Origin: CAILZL01 sp050248275
Lineage (GTDB): Bacteria > Pseudomonadota > Gammaproteobacteria > Steroidobacterales > Steroidobacteraceae
DNA length: 64,000 nt
Assembly: GCA_050248275.1 (NCBI GenBank)
Contig: JBFWSR010000008.1
Location: 1 to 64,000 of the forward strand
Direction: 5' to 3'
The notes under the pieces: model-generated
Told to the model about the DNA's origin: nothing
Database searches by the model: none
What the model saw: only the letters and a program-made list of their open reading frames with translations
In this document: positions 45,256-52,769 of the stretch, one piece after another
Position numbering within the stretch: position 1 is the stretch's first letter
How the letters are laid out: the number at the start of each line of letters is the position of its first letter
Position numbers and translations under genes: made by a program

Positions 45256-45642
45256 TCAGACACGGGCCAGGGCGGATATCAAGGTAAAGCCGCACCAGGC
45301 TGCAAACAAACACAGCGCGACCGACGCCAGTACATTGAGGCCGGCGCTCAGCAACGCGCCACTGCGCATCAGCATCAGTGTCTGCAAACTGAACGATGAG
45401 AAGGTGGTAAAGCCGCCCAGTACGCCGATCATCAGAAACTGGCGCGCAATCAGCGACAAGTGCCAGCGCCCCGATTCACTCAAAGCCGCCAGCATGCCGA
45501 TGGCCAGACAGCCGAGCACATTCACGAACAAGGTTCCCCAGGGAAAGGCGGCGGACCAGCGCGCCTGCATCCATTCAGCCGAAGCGAAACGCGCCATGCT
45601 GCCCAAGGCACCGCCGAATGCTATCCAGAGATAGGTGGTCAT
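45256..45642 (-). CDS. crcB: Fluoride efflux channel CrcB (Fluc)
   Basis: A small dual-topology fluoride channel. ATG 45642 gives 128 residues with four membrane helices. The family motifs GGALGSMARF, WGTLFVNVLGC and GGFTTFSSFSLQT (central phenylalanine box) are all visible. No fluoride riboswitch is seen upstream; an inverted heptamer repeat occupies that place. A single copy of the gene fits a dual-topology homodimer. Confidence 0.94.
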   Translation of the reverse strand: MTTYLWIAFGGALGSMARFASAEWMQARWSAAFPWGTLFVNVLGCLAIGMLAALSESGRWHLSLIARQFLMIGVLGGFTTFSSFSLQTLMLMRSGALLSAGLNVLASVALCLFAAWCGFTLISALARV

Positions 45643-45650
45643 AATGAAAA

Positions 45651-45744
45651 GGCCGTGGGCCGTGGGCTGTGGGCTGTGGGCCGGACCTTGCGAATCAGGC
45701 TTTTTCCTGTTCTGGCTACAGCCCACAGCCTACGGTCTACAGCC
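45651..45744. repeat. Two inverted arrays of a 7-base repeat between rubredoxin and crcB
   Basis: The left array is GTGGGCC, GTGGGCT, GTGGGCT, GTGGGCC at 45655-45682. The right array (45714-45744) carries the same heptamer inverted and slightly degenerate: AGCCCAC, AGCCTAC, GGTCTAC with partial units at both ends. About 30 unrelated bases separate the two. Single strands could fold into a long imperfect hairpin. It has no coding content that I accept. Confidence 0.8.
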
Positions 45745-45752
45745 TGCATATC

Positions 45753-45917
45753 TCACACCTCGATCATGTCGAATTCTTCCTTGCCGGCGCCACAGTCGGG
45801 GCAACGCCAGGATAGCGGCACGTCTTCCCACTTGGTGCCCGGCGGAATGCCCGCTACCGGATCGCCTTTTTCTTCTTCGTACACATAGCCGCAAATCACG
45901 CACAGGTAGGATTTCAT
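45753..45917 (-). CDS. rubA: Rubredoxin
   Basis: A small one-iron electron carrier. From ATG 45917 it has 54 residues, the normal size. The four cysteine ligands are in CVICGYVYEEEKGDP and CPDCGAGKEEF. In gammaproteobacteria such rubredoxins serve alkane hydroxylases or oxidative-stress reductases; no partner gene lies nearby. It is divergent from hemL, 134 bases apart. Confidence 0.95.
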   Translation of the reverse strand: MKSYLCVICGYVYEEEKGDPVAGIPPGTKWEDVPLSWRCPDCGAGKEEFDMIEV

Positions 45918-46051
45918 TTGCCCACAACTAAATCGGAGAGTTTTTGCAAGGCTGCGATTAAACCGGGAACCACAGACGCAAGCAACCCGAATGGTGCGAA
46001 TCCATGTAGAAGCCCCTACACTTCCGCATTCTTTTGTGGAGTCCAGAGCCA

Positions 46052-47338
46052 GTGAGCACATCAACCAGTTTGTACAGTGAAGCCTGCCGCTACATTCCCG
46101 GCGGCGTCAATTCACCTGTGCGGGCGTTTCGTGGTGTGGGGGGCGAACCCGTGTTTCTCGCCCGCGCCAGCGGCGCTTATGTGTTCGATGCCGCCGGCAA
46201 GCGTTATATCGACTATGTCGGTTCATGGGGGCCAATGGTGCTGGGACATGCGCATCCCGAGGTCATCAAGATCGTGCAGGAGCGGGCTGCCCTGGGTCTG
46301 AGCTTTGGCGCACCCACAGAGATCGAAACGACACTGGCGCGCAAGGTGTGCGAACTGATGCCCGCCATCGAGCTGGTGCGCATGGTCAGCTCCGGCACCG
46401 AAGCCACCATGAGCGCCATCCGTCTGGCGCGCGGCTATACCGGCCGCGACAAGATCGTAAAGTTTGAAGGCTGTTATCACGGCCATTCCGATTCGCTGCT
46501 GGTCAAGGCCGGCTCCGGCGCATTGACGCTGGGCGTGCCCACTTCGCCAGGCGTGCCTGCGGCCCTGGCAGCGCACACCATCACGCTGAACTACAACGAC
46601 AGCGCGCAGGTGGAGCAGGTGTTCAAGGAACTCGGCGAACAGATCGCCTGCATCATTGTCGAGCCCGTGGCCGGCAACATGAATTGCGTGCCGCCGGCGC
46701 CGGGATTTTTACAGACACTGCGCAAGGTCTGCGATCAATCCGGCGCGGTGCTGATCTTCGATGAAGTGATGACCGGCTTTCGTGTCGCACTCGGCGGCGC
46801 GCAGGCCCTGTACGGCATCACACCGGATCTGACCACGCTGGGCAAGATCATCGGCGGCGGCATGCCCGTGGGCGCCTTCGGCGGCAAGCGCGCCATCATG
46901 GAACAGCTTGCGCCCCTGGGTCCGGTGTATCAGGCAGGCACTTTGTCGGGCAATCCAGTGGCCATGGCCGCAGGACTGAAGACGTTGGAACTCATCAGCG
47001 CCCGTGCGGATTTCCATGCATTGCTGACAGCACGTACTGAAGCACTGACAAGCGGCCTCAGGCAGGCGGCTCAGGAAGCCGGCGTTGCGTTCACCACCAC
47101 GCAAGTGGGCGGCATGTTCGGGCTTTATTTCAATGCCGACAGTGAGATCCGCCATTACGCACAGGTGATGCGCAGCGATGTCGAGCGCTTCAAGCACTTT
47201 TTCCACGGCATGCTGGATGAAGGTGTATATCTGGCGCCTTCCGCCTTCGAAGCCGGATTCGTTTCCGCGGCACACAGCGAACAGGACATTGCCGACACTC
47301 TCGAAGCGGCGCGGCATGTGATGTCCCAACTCAGCTAG
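46052..47338 (+). CDS. hemL: Glutamate-1-semialdehyde 2,1-aminomutase HemL
   Basis: Makes 5-aminolevulinate in the C5 pathway of heme synthesis. The start is GTG 46052 (428 residues; E. coli 426), with GGAG upstream. Motifs are CRYIPGGVNSPVRAF, SSGTEATMSAIRLAR, EGCYHGHSD, the cofactor aspartate in LIFDEVMTGFRV, and the PLP lysine in TLGKIIGGGMPVGAFGG. It is a PLP enzyme of the class III aminotransferase type. Twelve bases separate it from the glycan island. Confidence 0.96.
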   Translation: MSTSTSLYSEACRYIPGGVNSPVRAFRGVGGEPVFLARASGAYVFDAAGKRYIDYVGSWGPMVLGHAHPEVIKIVQERAALGLSFGAPTEIETTLARKVCELMPAIELVRMVSSGTEATMSAIRLARGYTGRDKIVKFEGCYHGHSDSLLVKAGSGALTLGVPTSPGVPAALAAHTITLNYNDSAQVEQVFKELGEQIACIIVEPVAGNMNCVPPAPGFLQTLRKVCDQSGAVLIFDEVMTGFRVALGGAQALYGITPDLTTLGKIIGGGMPVGAFGGKRAIMEQLAPLGPVYQAGTLSGNPVAMAAGLKTLELISARADFHALLTARTEALTSGLRQAAQEAGVAFTTTQVGGMFGLYFNADSEIRHYAQVMRSDVERFKHFFHGMLDEGVYLAPSAFEAGFVSAAHSEQDIADTLEAARHVMSQLS

Positions 47339-47350
47339 ATTCGATTGCTC

Positions 47351-48658
47351 ATGCAACTCTCAGAAAAACAAGAGCGTAACTGGTCGGTCGGTTTGTTTGC
47401 CCTAGGCCTGGGCATCGGTCTGCTGATGGTGTGGAACTCGCAGATCGGCGGCGATCAGTCGCTGATGCTGGATCTGGGCTGGAGCCTGTATCACGACGGT
47501 GTGTGGCTGCCCTATGGCATGCCCACTTCAGCGGGCGGTCGTTCGCCCGGTGGCCTGACCGGCTTGCTGGTGGGATTGCCGCTGTATGTGTGGAGTGACT
47601 ATCGCGCGCCTGCGCTGTTCACCTTGATCCTGCATGCCGCCGCATTCCTGCTGCTGTGGCGTCTGCTGAAACCGGCGCTGAGTGGTGCAGGCCGGCTGCT
47701 GCTGTTGCTGCTGGTATGGCTGGCTCCCTGGCATCTTTATTTCGCCGCGCACATCTGGAACGCCAATTACATGTTCGTGTTTGCAGTGTTGCATCTGGCC
47801 AGCACGCAGCGCATGGCCAGATATCGCGAAGCCTGGAGCACCTGTCTGCATGTACTGCTGATCGCCCTGGCGATGCAGGCGCACACCTCTGCCTTCGTGC
47901 TGGCCATCCTGTCGCTGTTGCTGTTCCTGAACATGCAGATCAAGGTGCATTGGGGCGGCTTTGTCATTGGCGCACTGCTCGGCATCGCCAGCTTCGTACC
48001 CTGGGTGCTGGCCATCCAACATGACCCCACACTGGCTCCAGGCGAGAAAGGCTTTTTCCTGCGCGGCCTGATTTATGTGTTTCCACTGGTGCGCGGCGTG
48101 CTGTACTCGCTTGAGATGCCTACCCTGAGCGTTGCCAGCCGCATGATCGACTTCGATTTCACGCCTGCCCTGGGCGCCAGCATCAATGCCTGGCTGGGTC
48201 CTGTCGCCAAAGCGATGGGGATAGCGATGCATGTGAGCCTGCTGGCATCCCTCTGGGCCAGCTGGCGCTTCTTCAAGAAAGCACGCCATCTGTTGCACTG
48301 GCGTACCATTACGCCGGATCGGCCACGCGCCTGGCTGCGCCGTTACATCGCCCTGGCGTCAGTTGCCGCGCTGATTTCCTTCGCCATTTCGCCCACTACC
48401 ACCATGTTCTGGCAGGCCTTCGTCATACTGCCTGCCATCGCACTGATTCTGGTGATGGCGGGCGAAGCCCTGTTGCGCAGCGGTTGGCGTCAGCACACTA
48501 CTCTGACCATCAAGGTGTGGGGTATGGCAACGGTGATGCTGCTGCTCTGCCAGGCCATTGGCGCGCCGCTGTATCGCTGCGGCGGTCGTGAACTTGGGCC
48601 CATGAACGCCATGCTCGAAGCGCTGCATGTGGACGGACAATGCATCCAGCCGCATTAA
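47351..48658 (+). CDS. Multi-pass membrane protein, GT-C glycosyltransferase-like
   Basis: The 435-residue protein has about ten hydrophobic helices. A short luminal loop after the first helix has GGDQSLMLDLGWSLYHDG, which resembles the acidic catalytic loop of GT39/ArnT-type enzymes (the second acidic residue is Gln here). Such enzymes move a sugar from a polyprenyl phosphate to a glycan or lipid on the periplasmic side. Start ATG 47351 lies 12 bases after hemL. Its 3' end overlaps the next gene by 19 bases. The family call is moderate and the substrate unknown. Confidence 0.6.
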   Translation: MQLSEKQERNWSVGLFALGLGIGLLMVWNSQIGGDQSLMLDLGWSLYHDGVWLPYGMPTSAGGRSPGGLTGLLVGLPLYVWSDYRAPALFTLILHAAAFLLLWRLLKPALSGAGRLLLLLLVWLAPWHLYFAAHIWNANYMFVFAVLHLASTQRMARYREAWSTCLHVLLIALAMQAHTSAFVLAILSLLLFLNMQIKVHWGGFVIGALLGIASFVPWVLAIQHDPTLAPGEKGFFLRGLIYVFPLVRGVLYSLEMPTLSVASRMIDFDFTPALGASINAWLGPVAKAMGIAMHVSLLASLWASWRFFKKARHLLHWRTITPDRPRAWLRRYIALASVAALISFAISPTTTMFWQAFVILPAIALILVMAGEALLRSGWRQHTTLTIKVWGMATVMLLLCQAIGAPLYRCGGRELGPMNAMLEALHVDGQCIQPH

Positions 48659-49572
48659 ACACTGCGTCCCACACTACGCTGTCAGCCGCCGCGCGTGAGC
48701 GGCTGCAGCAGATCACCGTCGTCAGCGTCACCTTCAACAGCGCGCACTGCATCAAGCGGCTGCAACCGTTTCTATGTGACTGCCCACATGTCGTGTTCGT
48801 TGACAACGCCAGTCGCGATGACACCCTCGACACCATTGCCAGGCTGTTGCCGCACGCTATGGTGCTGCGCAATGCGCACAACCTGGGGTTCGGCGCTGCC
48901 AACAACCGCGCCCTGCAGCAAGTGCAAACGCCCTATGCACTGTTGCTCAATCCCGATTGCGAAACCACGCCCGAGGTTATCGCAGAACTGGTTGAGCTTG
49001 CTCATGCCTGGCCGGATGCCGCCATGCTCGCGCCGCAACTGACCAATGGCAGTGGGCAGCCGGAGATCAATTATCGTTGGCCGCGTTCGCGCTGGAGCTC
49101 CAAAGGTCCGGGCGCAGACGCATTGTGTTGCGTAGGCTTCATCACCGGCGCCATCGTGCTGCTCAACATGCGCGTCATGCAGCAGATTGGTTTCTTTGAC
49201 GAGGACTTTTTCCTCTACTACGAAGATGACGATCTGTGCGAACGGGTTTTCGCACAACGCCAACCCATCATGATCGCGCCGCATCTGCGCGCGGTGCATC
49301 ATTCGCGCGGCTCGGTGAAAGGCAAGTCACCATGGCGTGCGGAATACCTGCGCGGTTTTCACCATGCGCAGTCCAAGATACTGTTCGTCGCCAAACACCA
49401 AAGCCTGCCGCAGGCGCGTCGTCTGCGCTGGCGGGTGCTGCTGCTGGCATTACTCAGCTTTCCACTGCGCTGCCTGATTCCGCAACCCAAGTATCTGGCG
49501 CGACTGGCAGGCCGTATCGTCGGCCTGCTGCAACCGCGCTGGCCCAGCCCAGATCGTCATCACAGGCCTTAG
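48640..49572 (+). CDS. Family 2 glycosyltransferase (rhamnosyltransferase-like)
   Basis: A cytoplasmic GT-A enzyme of 310 residues. The N-terminal ITVVSVTFNSAHCI, the DNASRDDT and NLGFGAANNRAL segments, the DxD-like LLNPDCE, and the late FFDEDFFLYYEDDDLCER closely match WbbL-type rhamnosyltransferases of O-antigen synthesis. The C-terminal stretch is basic and hydrophobic and may touch the membrane. The donor sugar is not proven. It starts inside the preceding gene and is two bases from the next one. Confidence 0.85.
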   Translation: MHPAALNTASHTTLSAAARERLQQITVVSVTFNSAHCIKRLQPFLCDCPHVVFVDNASRDDTLDTIARLLPHAMVLRNAHNLGFGAANNRALQQVQTPYALLLNPDCETTPEVIAELVELAHAWPDAAMLAPQLTNGSGQPEINYRWPRSRWSSKGPGADALCCVGFITGAIVLLNMRVMQQIGFFDEDFFLYYEDDDLCERVFAQRQPIMIAPHLRAVHHSRGSVKGKSPWRAEYLRGFHHAQSKILFVAKHQSLPQARRLRWRVLLLALLSFPLRCLIPQPKYLARLAGRIVGLLQPRWPSPDRHHRP

Positions 49573-49574
49573 TC

Positions 49575-50375
49575 ATGCCCTATACATTGACCATTGCCAT
49601 CCTCACGCTCAATGAAGCGCATCACATTGAAGGCTGCATCAATAGCGCGCGTTTTGCCGATCAGATCGTGGTGATTGACAGCGGCAGCAACGATGGCACG
49701 CAGGAGATGGCCGGCCGGCTGGGCGCACAGGTGGTTGAATACGGCGACTGGCAGGGATTTGGCGAACAGCGCAATCGCGCGCTGGCGCATGTCACATCGG
49801 ATTACGTTTTCTTTCTGGATGCCGACGAAATCATCACGCCCGCCCTGCAGGCCGAGATGCAGGCCGCAGTCAGCAGCGGCCAGGACGCAATCTGGAAAGT
49901 GGTATGGACGCAGGTAGCGTTTGGCAAGCCTCTGAGCCTGATGACGCACTCTGGCGGCGTGCGGCGCATGTTCAAGACCCGTTCATTGCTGCGCTTTGAA
50001 GGCGCCGTACACGAACGCGCCATGACCGCCACCAATCTGCCCGTCGTGACGTTCAAATCACGTCTGCTGCATTATTCCCGGGAATCGGTGTACGGCAGCC
50101 TGTTGAAACTGGCGCAGTACGTACAGCTCGGCGCGGCCAAGCGCGCTGCACAAGGCAAGCGGGGTGGCATTCTGCACGGCATGGTCTCGGCCTTCTCCAT
50201 TTTTTTCAAGAACTACATCCTGCGGCGCGGCTTTCTGTGCGGCGCGGAAGGGTTTCTGCATTGCTACCTCATCGCCCAGGAATGCTTCTTCCGTTACGCC
50301 GCGCTGGCCTACGACAAACACGACCATCGCTTCCTGAGCAAGCGGCAACACACGCCACAGGCAACCAAAGAATAA
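49575..50375 (+). CDS. Family 2 glycosyltransferase, WaaE/KdtX-like (LPS core)
   Basis: The start ATG 49575, two bases after the previous stop, gives 266 residues. The protein has the family start LTIAILTLNEAHHIEGCI, VVIDSGSNDGT, GFGEQRNRAL, and the metal motif FFLDADE. The combination with FEGAVHERA and the C-terminal F-x-K-N-Y-I-L-R-R-G-F is typical of WaaE, which adds glucose to the inner LPS core. That acceptor is inferred. A frame continuing upstream through the previous gene is a shadow. Confidence 0.85.
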   Translation: MPYTLTIAILTLNEAHHIEGCINSARFADQIVVIDSGSNDGTQEMAGRLGAQVVEYGDWQGFGEQRNRALAHVTSDYVFFLDADEIITPALQAEMQAAVSSGQDAIWKVVWTQVAFGKPLSLMTHSGGVRRMFKTRSLLRFEGAVHERAMTATNLPVVTFKSRLLHYSRESVYGSLLKLAQYVQLGAAKRAAQGKRGGILHGMVSAFSIFFKNYILRRGFLCGAEGFLHCYLIAQECFFRYAALAYDKHDHRFLSKRQHTPQATKE

Positions 50376-50381
50376 TTCTGA

Positions 50382-51755
50382 TCAACCGGAACTGCTGGTG
50401 ATGTAGACATATAAATCGTCCGCCACATCGCGCCAGCTGCGCAGAGAGGCCGCAGCAATTGCCTGTTCGCGTTGTTGCAGATAAGACGGATCCAGCAGCG
50501 GTTTCAGGATGGCCCCTTTGATACTGTCCAGATCGTCCGGATCGACATAGCCAGCCAGATCGCCACACACCTCCGGGACGGAACTTGCTTTCGAAGCGAC
50601 ACAGTACCGTCCGAACCAGGCTGATTCGCCCACCGGCAACCCCCAACCTTCCACATGGCTGGGATATGCCGAAAACAGGCAGTGCCGATACAGCCACGCC
50701 AATGCCTGATCGGAAGGCATATCAATAATCTGCACATAACGTGTCAGACCGGCATCGCTCGCCACGTACTCCCTAAATTCTTCACCACCAATCCTGCCAT
50801 AGCGACCGGCAAACACCAGTAGCGGCGTTTTTTCACCAAGCTCGGCGATCAATTGCTGCCACACCTTGAGCAGCGACAGGCCGTTCTTGCGCGCCTCAAT
50901 GGTGCCCACGCACAGCACAAAGCGTTTGCCTGCAATGCCCATGAGGTTCGCTGGCGCAGCCACGGTCGCATTGCGCTCGAAGCCGATGAACTCATGCGCC
51001 AGTGGCGTCACGTGAATGCTGAGATGACGCTTCTGCTGCTGCGCATACCGTTCCAGATCATGCGCGGTCCACTGCGAGTTGCAAGGAAAACGCGTCGCGT
51101 AGTCGAGCGCATGATTCAACCAGTTGATGAACAGCGGCGGTTCCTTGGCGGGCATGAAGTGCGGGTGCATGACCGGGATCAGATCGTGTACATATTGCAC
51201 GACATCACCGCCGCGAGCGCGATGCTCTGCCGCGAACTGCCACACTTCAGGAAAAAACCACGACGAACCGAGATGAACCAGATGGCTGTCGGATGGCAAT
51301 GCCGTTACCCGAGCCAACGCCAGCGTGCCGCCACGACGACCTTGTCCACTCGGCGCCAAACCTTCGCTGTGCAATCGTTGCGGCGCAAACAACGCCCACA
51401 GGTAAATGCGCGCCTTGAGCAGCGCCCGCTGCAATTTGCTTCGGGCATGACGACGCAGAAAACCCTTGATCTGCACCTTGCTGGGAAAACGACCCGATGG
51501 CCTGGCAAGACCGAGGTCGATCAACAGGCTTTCCGCATCAAACTCGTCATCATGCGGGCGTACGGTCGGGTCGAACTCATACATCGCCTGTTTCATCCGC
51601 TCGAAAAATACGCAGCGGATCGCACTCCCACCATGCTGGCGCGCCAGCAGGTTGACGATGTTGAACTGCACCCGCTGGATGCCCGTCAGCCGGTTGCTGC
51701 GGCCCGCAAAGTGCACGATATCAGTAATGTCGAAATAGACCTTGCCCACACGCAA
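50382..51755 (-). CDS. Family 4 glycosyltransferase
   Basis: A 457-residue GT-B enzyme. The N-terminal half begins DITDIVHFAGRSNRLTGIQRV, a start seen in GT4 proteins of polysaccharide clusters. The C-terminal half has FVLCVGTIEARKN, the loop YPSHVEGWGLPVGES with the catalytic E-x7-E-like pattern, and SSVPEVCGDLAGYVDPDD. The retaining sugar transfer is inferred from the family. It is convergent with the WaaE-like gene (six bases) and divergent from the DUF5672 gene. Confidence 0.88.
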   Translation of the reverse strand: MRVGKVYFDITDIVHFAGRSNRLTGIQRVQFNIVNLLARQHGGSAIRCVFFERMKQAMYEFDPTVRPHDDEFDAESLLIDLGLARPSGRFPSKVQIKGFLRRHARSKLQRALLKARIYLWALFAPQRLHSEGLAPSGQGRRGGTLALARVTALPSDSHLVHLGSSWFFPEVWQFAAEHRARGGDVVQYVHDLIPVMHPHFMPAKEPPLFINWLNHALDYATRFPCNSQWTAHDLERYAQQQKRHLSIHVTPLAHEFIGFERNATVAAPANLMGIAGKRFVLCVGTIEARKNGLSLLKVWQQLIAELGEKTPLLVFAGRYGRIGGEEFREYVASDAGLTRYVQIIDMPSDQALAWLYRHCLFSAYPSHVEGWGLPVGESAWFGRYCVASKASSVPEVCGDLAGYVDPDDLDSIKGAILKPLLDPSYLQQREQAIAAASLRSWRDVADDLYVYITSSSG

Positions 51756-51820
51756 CTCCGGATGAACTTCACTCGAGCAGGAAACGTAATCGCCGGCACC
51801 ATGGCATAATCCAATGCGTC

Positions 51821-52663
51821 ATGATAACAAGCGCCCATTCTGTTTGCGTCGTCATACCGGTGTACCAGTCCAGACTGTTACCGTCGGAACAACTGGCACT
51901 GAATCAGTGTCTTGCAGTGCTGGGCAAACATCCGATTGTGCTCGTCAAACCCGAAAACCTGTGTCTTGATGAGCTAACCAATCAGCATCCACAATTGCTC
52001 ACGGAAAGCTTCCCGGATGATTTCTTCGCAAGTATCCAAGGCTACAACCGTCTGATGTTATCGGACGACTTCTATGCTCGCTTTGCCAGTTATGAATTCA
52101 TTTTAATTTATCAGCTCGACGCATTTGTTTTCAGCGATCAATTGCTGCATTGGTGTTCATGTGGTTATGATTATATTGGTGCGCCTTGGATTCCAATGAG
52201 AGTTGCGCCAACCATAAAAAACCAATTACGTATCGCAGTACGGCGCAAATGGTACCGATTGCTGGACATTACCAACCCTCAAAGCGGACTAACCCACGAG
52301 GCACAGCTTAACTATTCTGTTGGCAATGGCGGCTTTTCCCTGCGCCGCATAGCGACCATGCGCAAGGTGCTATCAACATTACATGATCGAGCCGAGCCCT
52401 TCAGATTAGGTACACGGCGCACTTGGGCTGAGGATATTTTCTTTTCGATTGAAGCCAATCGATACTGGAATCACGTTCGAACTCCTACCGTACAACAAGC
52501 TTCTAGATTTTCCTGGGAAACCAATCCCGCCGTTGCTGCCCAGCTGAGCGATGTGCAACTACCCTTTGGCTGCCATGCCTGGAACAAACTGCATCGCGAT
52601 GAGTGGCGGCCGATATTCGCGCGCCTGGGGCATTCGATTGATGCATTGCTGCAGGCGCAGTGA
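51821..52663 (+). CDS. DUF5672 family protein, probable glycosyltransferase
   Basis: The 280-residue protein has the pattern LIYQLDAFVFSDQLLHWC, then GYDYIGAPWI and VGNGGFSLRR, followed by EDIFFSIEA. These match DUF5672, a family found in glycan clusters and thought to be GT-A-like transferases (the QLDA/EDIF acidic residues would be catalytic or metal-binding). Activity is not established. The gene is visibly richer in A and T than the housekeeping genes. Confidence 0.78.
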   Translation: MITSAHSVCVVIPVYQSRLLPSEQLALNQCLAVLGKHPIVLVKPENLCLDELTNQHPQLLTESFPDDFFASIQGYNRLMLSDDFYARFASYEFILIYQLDAFVFSDQLLHWCSCGYDYIGAPWIPMRVAPTIKNQLRIAVRRKWYRLLDITNPQSGLTHEAQLNYSVGNGGFSLRRIATMRKVLSTLHDRAEPFRLGTRRTWAEDIFFSIEANRYWNHVRTPTVQQASRFSWETNPAVAAQLSDVQLPFGCHAWNKLHRDEWRPIFARLGHSIDALLQAQ

Positions 52664-52769
52664 ACCTGCGTAAGGACATTATCTTACGAAACTCCACCTA
52701 ATCTGCGATGAAGTGGCAGTACATCAGAGAAATCACAGCTACCTGGGTAATTCCACACGGAAATCCCGC

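Noticed and set aside
45643..45752. Fluoride riboswitch upstream of crcB
   Set aside because: The conserved GG-GATGG core and its pseudoknot are absent; the region is filled by the heptamer arrays.
45635..45931. Plus-strand open frame across the heptamer arrays and rubredoxin
   Set aside because: It is produced by translating the repeat and the antisense of rubredoxin. The Trp/Gly-rich product is a repeat artefact.
52669..52688. Terminator after the DUF5672 gene (CGTAAG / CTTACG)
   Set aside because: The stem is only six base pairs, AT-rich, with no T-run.
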